This document shows, in pieces, positions 1 through 10,807 of a stretch of 64,000 nt of DNA. Source of the stretch: Termitomyces sp. T153 (lineage: Eukaryota; Basidiomycota; Agaricomycetes; Agaricales; Lyophyllaceae); contig JACKQL020000012.1 of NCBI GenBank assembly GCA_018296165.2, forward strand, positions 744,001 through 808,000, read 5' to 3'. Position numbers and translations under genes: made by a program. The notes beneath the pieces are model-generated. The model did not search any database, had not been told where the DNA came from, and was given only the letters and a program-made list of their open reading frames with translations. How positions within the stretch are numbered: position 1 is the stretch's first letter; each line of letters starts with the position of its first letter.

Positions 1-17
1 CAACACATGAAGTTATC

Positions 18-1459
18 ATGCACTACATCATTATTGGTCATCATCCCTCCTTCTTTGGGATCGACAGAGTAGATCTCGTTAGTTCTGGTGTCGGCCAATT
101 CAAAGACAAAGAGATGCGTCAGATATCTTTGGATCAGCCGGGACCTCTCATCGCTGCTGCTATCTGGCTCTCAGGTAGGGTTACCCTTGACGAGCGGCCA
201 CGATCGTTGACTTCATTCAATGATTTTTGCTTTTATACGCGAGGTCACTGGGCCAATGGCGAAACCTATGCATCAGCAAGCTACATTGCTTTGTACTTTG
301 CTCACGTCTTCAAAACTGCAGACGATCGTGTCTTTTCCGATATTTTTACCATCCCGACTTCTCCCGCATGGCTGGCCGCGAATCGAAAGTTCCCTACGCA
401 GCTGGTCAAATTGCAGAAAAATGACGATGGTGTAATCGAAGAAATGATTGTTACGCCATCTGCCCTTCTTCCTGATTCCCCTCCTCTTGGGTACTCAGCA
501 CCTTCCGCTGCTGATGTCCTTGCTTGGTTGCGACATGAACGCCCCGGAGTCTTTTGTGTTTGCCCTCCTGATTGCGAAGCTGACCTTATATTTGTTCTGA
601 AGCGCTGCGAGGGGTATGTGTGGATCGTTCTTCGCACCGCGGGACGTGGTTCAACGGTCTCACTCGACCCAGAATATGTGTATCCCGAATTTGATTTCTC
701 CGAAGACGGGGTATGTTTTGCTTTCCCTTCTTTCTGCTCCCCGATAATGAAGCAGCTGAATGATCATCATCAGTTGCCTCCTTGGTGTGCTAATATGAAA
801 ACACTCAGTCCGGATGAGCTCTGGCCGGAATATGAGCATCTTACCGTAGAAAATTTATTTTCCCGAAGTGAAGTACGTCTCTCTCTCTATTTTGTTGATG
901 ATTTGTAACACGGGAAGATCAGATGGATAGTGAACGTGTAACTCCGTTATCTGACGACCTTTTGGATGCTTTTCAAGCACTTCCGAATGGTCTTGCGCCT
1001 GCCGGTCAGCTTTCGATGCTGCGTGTGATAGCGACTTTCCCCTTGGAACCTACTCTACATCGAAAGAGGATGAAGGTATCTCCTGTGGCCGTACTCAATA
1101 CTGCAACTTTCAAAACTGTTACGGAGGGTATTTCACCTGGAGATCTCATTCAAACTCTGGTGTTTAGCATGCAGAACAAAAGGTCCTCCGAATATCCAGA
1201 TGATACCTTTTCAGTTGTCAAGCCATTGTCTTCAAAGAAACGTAATACGAAACGCAAAGCACTGCAAACTTCCACCGAGGCTTCACCGCAGAAGAATGTT
1301 CTCGAACGTCGAGATTCGTCCGACGGCTCTGACACGGACATGACTCCTGATATGGACCTTCCTTCAGAACCTGCAGAGGAAAAGGTTGTGACACGAGCGA
1401 AGAAAGCGAAAAGAACACGAAAGAGAAAAGGTGTTCAATCAAGAGTTGCAAAGTCGTGA
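18..1459 (+). CDS. Two-exon gene of unknown function, intact copy A
   Basis: I do not recognise the family with confidence. Exon 1 is 18-872, a 50-bp intron is 873-922 (GTACGT donor, CAG acceptor, phase 0) and exon 2 is 923-1459, giving about 463 residues. The ATG at 18 is the first in this frame, but the gene may begin left of the window. The first 285 residues look globular; the segment around DCEADLIFVLK followed by VWIVLRTAG weakly resembles the core of restriction-endonuclease-like folds, without a clear E-x-K. The C-terminal 90 residues are Ser/Lys/Arg-rich, ending in runs such as RAKKAKRTRKRKG, so nuclear location is plausible. A diverged, broken copy lies at 22283-23688 in the same orientation. 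The splice sites are kept in both copies, which supports the two-exon model. Confidence 0.6.
873..922 (+). other. 50-bp spliceosomal intron
   Basis: Donor GTACGT follows codon GAA, and acceptor GATCAG precedes ATGGATAGTG. Splicing joins the two long open frames in phase. The copy at 22 kb keeps the same donor and acceptor although its exon 1 frame is broken. Confidence 0.7.
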
Positions 1460-1817
1460 ACAAAATCCATCTCGTGAAATCATGTATGCTCGATGTATCA
1501 TTTGTAATCTCCTTGATGTAGCATTGGAATTTCCCCCAGTTTTGTATAGGATGGTTTGCCTATCATACATCTCCAAATGTTTGTTTTGGCGCTTGGAATT
1601 TGGAATGGATATGCATTAAATAGCCCCTCTATGTATAATTTTCACTAGCGGTTTCTTGGCTGACATCTCTTCCGACTTTATGAGTATTATTACGTCTGGA
1701 TTAGAAGGTCAGCCTCATATAGGAACAAGATGGATTTACTACATTATTTGTTCATTGACGGCATATTCACTCCGAAACATAGCATGTAACGGCCCACAAT
1801 GAGTGAAACGAACTTCT
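1460..1817. other. Gene-free spacer, duplicated near 23.69-24.05 kb
   Basis: Downstream region of the first gene, with no supported ORF. It aligns with the stretch after the second copy (for example the shared block containing GGCGCTTGGAATTTGGAATG), with small indels. Confidence 0.6.
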
Positions 1818-2944
1818 CTCTCAAGGTACTTAATTAGGAAGAAATTTAAGCGCCTCGAGTAGATGTGCGGCCGTAGGATAAGTTTGGTCCTCGTAGATGA
1901 CAGGGTGCGGAGAATGCATGAGGAAATATGAATACTCGGAGTTCGCGTCGAATAAAATACGCTTAGGTTGATGCAGTTGAGGTTCTGGAAAGGGCGGAGG
2001 ATGTGTTTCCAACTCAGTTCGGGTTCGAGTTTGAGCTGGGGATATGGAAGATAGATGGTTAGAGGGCACAATAGGAGGACCTGCGTTTGCTGAAGAAGAC
2101 GGGCCTGGGTGGTACGTGGCCGCCAATGGCATCTTCGGTGCAGGAAAATGGTATGTCGGTTGAAGTGGAGCAGGAGCAGCCAGTGATGGCGAACTCGGAT
2201 TCAGGATGGGCGCTTGAATAGTAGCTTGAGGTTGCGGAGCTTGATGGCCCGTTGGTTCTTTGCTAAGCTGTTGAGGTGTCGTGTTGACTACCACATATGG
2301 AGCGAGTCGAGACAGCAGAGCCACAGCAGCCTCTCCTGTCGAGTACGGACTTCTCGCCGATCCATTCCGCGTCAGAGGCGGCTCAGGTGGCGCTGACCTC
2401 TTCAAGCTGAAAGCGCGAAATAGCCCCTTCTTCTGCTTCCGTGCATTAGATGCAGTGGATACAGAACGAGCAGTGGGACTTTCTCCTATTGCAACGTTAA
2501 CCTGTCCAATGTTGTCTCGCTTGGGTGGTATCTCGAGAAGATATCGCATATGCTGCCATTCTGGAAGCTCAAAGATGTCGACAGGAGGTGTGGGGAGGGG
2601 ATTAGGCTCTGGCTGATACAATGACCTAGGCAGCGCGGCATGTGTAGTATGTGCATTTGACACGGGCGTCGTCAAGGATGTTGTGGGTGTAGCAGGGGTA
2701 TCTGTACTAGTCGTGGACGACAATACTGACCGTGCGCGACTCCGATTGGAGCCTCGACTCGCGCCGAGGAAATGAGTATCAGGGTTAGTGAATTGGCCCG
2801 GCGTTATTAGAGTCGTCGCAGCAGACAGCGTCGATAATTCCGTAACATGCGATGAAATGGGCGAATTTTCATCGATACTGGGCTCTAAGGATCGTGGACG
2901 GGGATAAGGCGTCTGTACTCGATTTATACGTCGTCCAGAACCAG
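1818..2944 (-). pseudogene. Truncated NADAR-protein copy
   Basis: This copies the Pro/Ser-rich part and the first half of the NADAR domain of the gene at 24055-26443. It keeps HSPHPVIYEDQTYPTAAHLL but then runs out. An internal deletion of roughly 390 bp near 1830 fuses the last few bases of the terminal exon to the middle of the domain, removing the intron and the second half of the domain (the equivalent of about 24066-24457). At its other end the copy stops at 2944, where sequence switches to an amidase fragment through a shared CCAG. It therefore lacks the N-terminal exon, the start and the C-terminal half, and should not give a working protein. Confidence 0.85.
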
Positions 2945-3343
2945 CCGTCCGAGGGGTCAGGGATGGCGCCGAAGAGGAAGCTTGCGTATTCGTCTTTGCG
3001 GAGGCGGTAGGTCGCGTGGATATCTAGATGAGACGAGGAAGGAGAGAGCATAGGGAAGTACGGTCCTGCTGGTAGTCCGGCCTCAATTTGGGAGACGGGA
3101 GGACTTGTGAATTTAGGCAGGCGTATGTTCGAGGAGAGGTATAGATGTGATATGTTGCTTGCTTGAAGCCATTCCTCCGCTTCATCTTGGAAGAAACCAG
3201 TGAATTGTCCATCATACGAGATGAACAAGGAGTCTAAAAATTGATCTGTCCATACGTCGTCAATATTTCCGTAGGTTGCAATCTTGGATTCGAGAAAGGA
3301 CTTGGTAATCGGAGAGTATTGCGCCGTTATGCTTGTGACTGGG
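2941..3343 (-). pseudogene. 403-bp amidase gene fragment
   Basis: Near-identical to 33501-33903 inside exon 2 of the amidase at 32029-34157, in the same orientation. It holds about 134 codons of the N-terminal part (for example GQFTGFFQDEAEEWLQASN) and none of the catalytic residues. Read in frame, it makes a short chimeric ORF at 2869-3228 that runs into reversed NADAR-copy sequence. Both ends are sharp: the left junction has 4 bp of microhomology (CCAG), and the right one ends at GGG before unrelated sequence. Confidence 0.9.
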
Positions 3344-4232
3344 CCGGACCAGAAAAATCAATCGCTTCTCTCATTTTGCGCCGGTGGTTCATCCCGAACA
3401 CCCATGCCTTCAAGAAACATTCTACAGACATGGGATCTTTGTATCGTAAAAAGTGATTTGGTTTACACTGTTAAACAACCACTCGGTCGTGACGCCGTGA
3501 TGGTGAGTTGACCTTTCCATGATTACATCGTTGAACTAAGCCTATGACAGCTTGATCCTATTGAATACGGCATGGGATTTGAAAGAGGCGAGCTGAACGC
3601 TTTCATTGACTCTAAAGCAAATGAAATAACATGTGAGCAAGGTTATTTTACCGTTCAACTATCCATGACATATGAACGTTTGTAGTACAAGAAGATATGA
3701 GCAGAGCCCTCGACGATGAGAAATGGGTACTTGTTCCCGAGTTAGAACATTTGAAATATCTCGTCCAACTTTGGTCGGACAATCTTCTCTGTGCGCCAGA
3801 CTCTAGGAAAAGGTATATCCCGGTATGTAACCTTCCATCTCCCTTCGTGCGTCCCTCTGACATTTGGTTCAGCCACAAGAGGATCTTGGAAAATCCAGAT
3901 CCGGTTGCACTCTTTATCCATACAGCTTCTTCCGGCTTGAGTCATACAACATCTATCATCTTGATGGGACTCTTGTTCAGAATGGTACTCGTGTTTGGTC
4001 ATCTATTCCTCCATATGTCTGGCTGGTCCTCGGTGGCTGTTTCGTCCAATGTGATGGTCATTCTAGTGACCTTCCAGAATATCTCACTCCACAAATATCC
4101 AGACTCCGCGATGTCGATGAGCTGGTACAGGCGCCGCTTTCGTATTGTTTTATTACTAGCCGGCCAGAGCCCGATAGACCGGATCCTATTCGCGAGGAAA
4201 TAGATGAGGCTCGATTACAGATTGTTCTGTAA
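3344..4232 (+). pseudogene. Decayed multi-exon gene, relative of 34634-35059
   Basis: Unknown family. Exon-like pieces are separated by short introns: about 3504-3551 (GTGAGT...ACAG), about 3634-3687 (GTGAGC...GTAG) and about 3823-3872 (GTATGT...TCAG). The last piece carries LDGTLVQNGTRVWSSIPPYV and then LPEYLTPQ, matching LDGTLVENGARVWSSIPPYI and LPKHLTPQ in the minus-strand ORF near 34.8 kb. Just before this block the best-matching frame (ALFIHTASSGLSHTT) and the following frame differ, and the spacing is 7 bp shorter than in the relative, so the copy looks frameshifted. Its 5' part is lost at the amidase-fragment junction. An alternative acceptor could hide part of the shift, so pseudogene status is likely, not certain. 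Confidence 0.55.
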
Positions 4233-4885
4233 ATGTGTGCAGACATGATTCTCTGTTATCGATCCTTAGCTCCGCATCCTGACATTCGTCGTGAGGGTAA
4301 CATTAATGTATCAATCACGACGTAAGGACTTTACATGGAATCTTGATTACTTCAACATGACAATCTCTTTTTTATGAGCGGTCCCCATACCTCACTAATT
4401 TCCACTCTGGTCTGCGAGTTCTTCTATTGTATATGCTGAAAGTTTTGAGTCATCAAGGCCAAGGCCCATTAGATCATTACATCTTTGTCGACAAGGGTAG
4501 CGTGCGATCGTAACTGACCAAGGAAAGACCGAACCGAAGTGTTCCTTGGTCGAAGACTGGGTTTCAAGCAAAAGTGCTCAGCAGAATATTCCTCTCCTCC
4601 TTTTTGCAAGCCCAAACCGGCATCAAATCAATCATTGAAATCATTCAGACGAGGCAACATGTCATATCCAAATTTTGGTTATTGTAGCAATGTTATGTAT
4701 CCAAAGGGAAGCAGAGGTGAGGTGGCAGAAATAAAAAGAGATGACTATACAACAGGTAAAATGAAGAAAAATGAAGGCAGTGAGGCTAGGTGGACATTTT
4801 AGGAGGCTTGAAAGATCCCAAGTGATTTGCAACACATGACTGGGACGAGCTCTGGTCCGTGCCTTCACTTCAGCTGTAGCTCTTG
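4233..4885. other. No gene seen; edge of CpG-poor region
   Basis: No supported coding sequence. CG dinucleotides become rare from about 4.54 kb onward, marking the start of the transposon-derived compartment. Confidence 0.5.
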
Positions 4886-5200
4886 CCAAGTCCCAGACTC
4901 AACCTCACTTCATTCAGTTAGGTCATTGATATTCTAATTCAATGGTGAGATCCAGACCCAACCTCACTATATTTGGTTAGGTCTTTGTATTTTGTCAACT
5001 CCTTTCTTTTTTTAATCAATGTGTTGATAGTCCTGTCATTGTCAATGTCAGTAAATGTAAGTCTTTACTATAGTTTCAATTATATTTCACTCGGTCAAAT
5101 AAACCTTCTTTTGGAGTATTCCATTAGTTTTAACATCATGCTGAAATCCAGACCAAACCTCACTTCACTTGGTTAGGTTTTCAATATTCCAACTCTTCCA
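4886..5200 (+). repeat. Three diverged copies of a 30-50 bp AACCTCACTT unit
   Basis: Units near 4893, 4951 and 5150 each read CAGAC(C/T)CAACCTCACT followed within about 10 bases by GGTTAGGT or AGTTAGGT. Each unit is close to palindromic (AACCT...AGGTT). Its role is unknown; the DNA around it is AT-rich and has no gene. Confidence 0.5.
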
Positions 5201-5401
5201 AGTAATTATCATTCAATAGATCATCTTTCATATACTTGAAAATTTGGAATCATCAATGAATCACTTGACACTAAAATATACTAAAGAGAAAGAAATCAAG
5301 GAAAGTAGCCTGAGTAATGAGATATCTAGAATCTAATCTTGATTCCTTCTCAAAATCCCTTTCCAATACTCTATCTAATCAAGATTTATTACACATCACA
5401 C

Positions 5402-5488
5402 ATCTGTCACTGCTGGCAGGACACTTTGTGCTTCTTGATGGCACTTTAGGCAGGTTATCTTTGCTGATAGAAAGTACCCTCACAGAAC
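5402..5488 (+). repeat. Left arm of an 85-bp inverted match (partner 18206-18290)
   Basis: Shares GCTTCTTGATGGCACTTTA and about 70 percent of flanking positions with the reverse complement of 18206-18290. The two arms face inward around the block that holds the accessory gene and the KDZ-Ulp1 gene. They may be sub-terminal inverted repeats of one large element, or two pieces of a dispersed repeat. Confidence 0.45.
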
Positions 5489-5858
5489 CAACACACCTCT
5501 TGTTGAAGCTGATTGGGCCTGGTTCAGAAGTCAGTCAGGCAGTTGGTATGGAGCAGTGAAGAGGTTGGGATGATATGAATGGTGGAGAGGTTGGGAGGTT
5601 ATATGGTTATGAGCTTTGAACCTCTTGACCAACCACTCTAATGACATGTTTTCAGATACTTTGTCATTTCTATATATTTTTCTTCTTTCATGGTAAAACT
5701 TGAGGTGATGTCAACAAGAAAATAACATTTGCAACTTTATAGACATTATAGAAAATGCCAGCTCTGGCACTAGATCAAGAAGCTACAAGAAAATGTTGAC
5801 TTCAACTGAGCATCCTTGTGTTTACACCATCCTCCTGTTCATATTGACCAGATGAGCC

Positions 5859-8800
5859 TCAGGACTGCTCACCATTGCTATATGGTGCAGGGAAGCCCTG
5901 GTTGCAGTACTGCATGTTGGATGAGGTGGGTGCATGGGAAGGACCAGTATTCAACAACACTCCATGACTGTGAAAGGGCCCATATTGGGGGTCATAGCAC
6001 ATTGCAGATTGAGATTGAGCTCCATGAGGTGCAAGTAGGTATTGCATGGCACCATTGGAGCCCTGACATGGGTATGAATGGGCAGCATACCTCACATGGC
6101 CTTTCAAAGGGGCATTTGGATACCAGGGAGGGGGGGCAGTATGCTGGGCCTGGTCTGTGCATGTCAAAATTTTTATATGTTGGCCCCATGGTATATCCTG
6201 TGCTGTCATACAGCTTCATGTCAAAGATATAGCCATTCTCAAAACCCTGAGCCTGATAGGGGTTCTCCATTGCAGTGTCAAAGTGGTCAGATTCCAGAAA
6301 TTGAGAGTGAGACAATAGAGTTAGTGCTTTGGCTTGAATGACAGGGATCAAGGACATCTTCTGTTGAGGAAGAGGATCACTAGATGTAGCCAGTGGTGGT
6401 TCATTTGCAAGAGACTTTGAGGTTTTGGGTGCAGATGGTGCTGATGCATGCATAGTTGCAGCTTGCAGATTTGAGGCAGGTAGAGAGGTCAGAACTGCTG
6501 GGATTGCTGTAGCCTTACTGCCAGAGTGGGATCAACTGGGGTCTGTGGCATGAGCAGGGTCTGTGGTGCATGCAGGGTCTATGGCACAAGCAGGTTCTGT
6601 AGTGCATGCAGGAGCTGCAAGTCAAACAGGAGCAGCAGGTCAAACAGGGGCAGCAGGTTGAGCAGGGGCAGCAGGTTGAGCAGCAGCCTTGACTGTGGCA
6701 GTAATAGGCTTAGACTTGATATTAGGTGGTACTGCCACAGCACCACCATGAGCTGAGTTTGTTGGGACAGTCTGCTTTGTATTTGAGGTCAAGAATGTCT
6801 TGGTAGACTTGACAAGCTTCACCCTAGCCTTGCCCTGGGTGTTCTTCTCCCTTGACTTGCCTTTAATGTTCTTTGTGTAATACAGAGACTATGAGGAGTA
6901 ACCACAACCTCACTTCCTGACTCATCATTTTCCTGTCCCTCCTTGTAACTGTTGCCAGAGCCAACAGGATCTTCACTGGCATCAGGTGGAGAGAGTTGAC
7001 AATGCTTGGAGTCAACAAGGACTTCATCACCTTCAGAGTCAGTAGAGGTGATGGTGACAGGCTTTTTGGGAAGCAATTGGTTTAGAAGGGACTTGTTCAT
7101 AGGTACATCAATGTCTGTTTTGCTACTGACAATAACAACATGTCTCTTTTGAGAAGGCTGCTTGTTCAGGGAAGGAGAGGGGAGTGTTTTGGCATCATCC
7201 TTAGTTTTGCTGCTGACAGTGGCATGTCAATGTTGGTTTTGTCACTGACAATAGCAACATGCTTCTTTTGAGAATGCTGCTTGCTGGGGGCAGGAGGTAG
7301 TAGTGGTTCAGATGATGTAGCTTCTTTACTGTGGCAGAATCATCCTCAGTTTTGTTGTTGGCTGCAACATGTTTTGTCTGTGAAGGCTTGCTGTCTTTTG
7401 TCATCACAAGAGACTTGTCATTGGTGTCACTGCTGACAGTGACCACACTCTTGGAGTGAGAACACTGCTTTCTGGAGATGGAAGGTTCTTCAGAGTCAGA
7501 GTCAACCTTGATGATGGTGTTCTGGATCTTTTTGCACTTAACATGGGTGGCAAGTGGTGCCTTTTACTGGCCATACAACATTCTTCCACTGGCATACAGG
7601 GCTTGAGAATGGACTTCAGGTGCATCATTAGTGGTTGGATCAGCTGTGGTGATAACTGCAATCTCCTCCTTGATTTTTTTGAGAGTGGTCTTGACAACCT
7701 TGAGCTGGTTATTCTGAAGGGTGTTTGACAGAACATGCCCATCCTTGCTGCCAAGCTCCTTGATGCCTTGTTTTCCCTTCCCCCACTTGCTCATCTCATT
7801 GGGCATTGGACAGCTTGGAGGCCATCCAGTAATAACATGAGATATGGTGACAAGGTGATTAGGCAGGGTAGTCCAGGGTAGTCAATCAGTAGACCAGCAT
7901 TGACCCACTTCCTCAGTGGGAGGTTCTGTAATAATGATGTATAAGTGCATGATGTAGTAAAACAATGGTGGCACTTACTGAGCAAATTGATAAGATGTTT
8001 CTTACAACTGGAAATAACATTGGAGTCATCCTCCAGCACAACATCATCTCTGTCTTTCTCTTCAGCATTGACAGGGGCTGGTTTGAGGTCTGCTTTGATG
8101 GAGTCAAACAATCTATTGAGGTCCTCAACAAGTTGTTCTGGGTCTATTTCTGTAAGGGCAACCTCTGGAGGCTGTGGCTCAATCACACAACTGGCAGAGG
8201 GAGATCCAAAGTTAATTTAGTATCTACAAGAAGTTCTAGAGTGCTAACTACTCACCTGGCAGAGGGAGATCCAAAGAGAACAAGTCTAAGGATCCCGAAT
8301 GCCAGTGTTCAGAAAATTTACTCTAGAGCTTCTGAAAACAACACCCAACAACAACCAATTCCAGAGTCTGATCAAAAAGTGAAAATCCATTGTAAATGGT
8401 CTCAATCTCTGGAATCCCTGCACATGACCACATATCAATATAACCAAAAAATAGCCCTTGGTCAAAATTACCTGTGGTCCAAAGATGGGAGGCCTACAAT
8501 GAGTGGTGGGCCCAGAATACAGGAAACAATCCAGGGGTCTAGTAAGAGGCCATATAGAAGGGGCAACACTTGTTGGAATTATGGACAGAGAACCAGTGCA
8601 GCCCAAGGGATGAAACTGGGACCAGCAGATAGGGAAATCAAAGAAGAATAAAGGAAAACCATAAGGAGGGAGGACAGCACAGAGGGGAAGCTGGGACATC
8701 CCCTGACAATTTCCTCTGCAATTTTGTTAGCCACAGCATTGCTAGAGGAAGATATTAATGAGATAATAACCCATGCAAGTATTCACAACTTACTAAGCCT

Positions 8801-10807
8801 CACACTTCACTAACCCCAATAATGTATTGTCTTTAAGTTTGAGGTGGTTGGTAATGAACTCAAATAGTTTGAGTCAAAGATGTGATAGAATGATATTGAC
8901 ACATACATTCATTAAACCTGGCATGGCCACAATTGTGCTGTTACCCTGGTCTTCTTGGAGACACTTGCCAACAATGACTGCAAATGTCTGAAACCAGTTC
9001 TCCAAACCTGTAAGGGGACAAGCATTCTGTGGATAAACCCAATGGAAGGCTGGCAGTCACAAGTGATGAGCAAGAGTCAAAGGGGTGCAAGGCAGCTAAG
9101 AGGAGTGAGTGCAGCAAGTCAAGTGTGAGTAATGACACTGGAGCTCTTACAGTTGGTTTGATGGATAGGCCAGGAGAACACTGCTATTGTTCAGTCAGAG
9201 GATATTCTATCCTGCTGCTGGTTTATATACTACATCTGTGGCTATGCTATGACTAATGCTATATGTGGTAAGCAGCCCAGGTATGCTAAACAGTAATGAC
9301 TAACAATATATCAAAAGGAGAAATAGTGTCTGATGACTACAAAGGGCTGACTAATACTGACTGGAGGGTGCAGGGGCTTGGTGGCTGGTCAATCAGATAT
9401 GCTAGAGATGATGCTATACCTATGACTAAGGCCAGATAGAGTTGGAGTTACCCATTGGAGTTACCCAAAGGTGTCATCCCCTTACAAGACCCTCTTCATT
9501 CTGAGAAAAGATTTAGTACATCAAAACAAAGGAAATAAATAGGTAAATTCATATAAGTTTTTCCATTTCCATGCAGTGCTTCCAAAAAGTCTGAGATTAT
9601 TGCTGCTGAGTCTTCGTCACATGCTCAAGATCAAGAGCTGCTTGGTGAAAAGTTTCTGCATTGTCACCATATAATGCCTGAAAACTAGGTCAGCAATTGG
9701 CATCTGGACCAGTCATCAGGGAAGAAGACATAGAAGAATCCAGATGCATACCTGTACCATTGTTCAGTCCACACTGCATAAGTTTGTCTTTGTGATACCT
9801 CTTGAATTATGGCTGATACAGGTTCCAGTCATTCTTGTTTCTTGAAGCCCTCAACCTGGAGTAGAACCATTTTTTGACCTGGGTGACAAGTTGCTTCACC
9901 AAGCAAGCTAGATCAATGAATTTGTTCTCAATATGTACAAATTCTTCTTGACACTCTCTCAAAGTGATGTTAATTGGGCAACCATCAGACACCAAGATTT
10001 TTTGAGCAGGAGACTGCAAGTCTTCTGTGGGCAGAGCCTGCAATTCAAGTTGTGGAGTGCTCAGGATGGATGGTGTGAGGGGACTGGCCCTGTGGTTTAG
10101 TACATCTGTTTTCACATCAGGATTGGAAATAAAAGGGTTTGATGAGGTATTGGACAGTGTACCACTGGGAGCATGCTGATACTTGGGACCAGGTGGTGTG
10201 TTAATCTCCTTGTCACTGGCAATGTGAATGTCCTCCAACAGAGAATGAGCAGCAGACTTTTCTTCCTTTGGAGGTGTAGTATCCTTTTCAATGGGCACAT
10301 CATGATTTTTGACCAGAGAGGTGGCTTCTCCAATTGCAGCAGTTTCCTTCTCAGCAAGTGGGAGCCCTTTGCCAGGCAATCAGGGCTCAATGAGAAATTT
10401 GATGAGCAGTTGCACATCATGCTTGCAATGACATTGTCACTGAGGCCTTCAAAAAAATTGTGATTTTTGTCAAGAGATAAAGCATTGTTATCAAGAGATT
10501 GGGTATCCTGTGAGGCAAGAGGTTGGGGAGTAGTTTGTGGAGACTGGGGAGAAGAAACAGCTCCTGTGGCATGACAATGGGCAAAATTGTGACTCTGTTC
10601 AGTCTGGGAACCCAGAGGGGTCAGGGGTACATGCTGATGGAAGTTCCACAGTACTTGACTGGGCATTTGGGAGCAATTGTTTCCTGTGTTGTTTGATCTG
10701 TCATGACCTCCACCCAGCTGCTTAGAGAAGGGGTTCTCATATACTGGGATAGGTCCATAGTAAGTTGGATGGCCCAAGGGTGGACCATCCTCCATCAGAA
10801 CATCCAC
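5859..10807 (-). pseudogene. Degenerate accessory gene of the KDZ block
   Basis: A chain of minus-strand open segments broken by stops and frameshifts. The N-terminal part (10112-10807, then 9807-10379 in another frame) is Ser/Pro/Gln-rich, then has KKWFYSRLRASRNKNDWNLY, a short charged helix-like motif. Lower segments include an exon near 9.0 kb (QTFAVIVGKCLQEDQGNST), an acidic stretch (EEKDRDDVVLEDDSN, about 8050), a Ser/Lys-rich part (7.2-7.8 kb) and a Pro-rich tail (5.9-6.5 kb). A solo LTR at 8151-8708 interrupts it, and with the LTR and one target repeat set aside the frame on the two sides is continuous, which shows this was one coding strand. I cannot assign a function; the setting suggests a protein carried by the transposon. 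Confidence 0.55.
8151..8708 (-). mobile_element. Solo LTR, Gypsy family A, with 5-bp target repeats
   Basis: On the minus strand the element starts TGTCAGGGGATG and ends TTGCCCTTACA (TG...CA). It is flanked by ATTTC at 8146-8150 and at 8709-8713, a perfect 5-bp target duplication. Its 3' half carries the two direct repeats GGATCTCCCTCTGCCAG shared by all family-A LTRs here. The 558-bp length exceeds the 370-bp LTR at 49539 because the U3 part differs. Confidence 0.85.

Noticed and set aside
8151..8330. A 150-190 bp repeat seen about six times, first taken for a SINE or an introner-like element
   Set aside because: It always forms the 3' end of longer TG...CA units, one with perfect target repeats and one directly after a polypurine tract, so it is the R/U5 part of an LTR. 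The splice-like signals are kept as a separate finding.
7965..8651. Plus-strand ORF of 228 residues
   Set aside because: It runs antisense through the accessory gene and the solo LTR; its peptide is a shadow of both.
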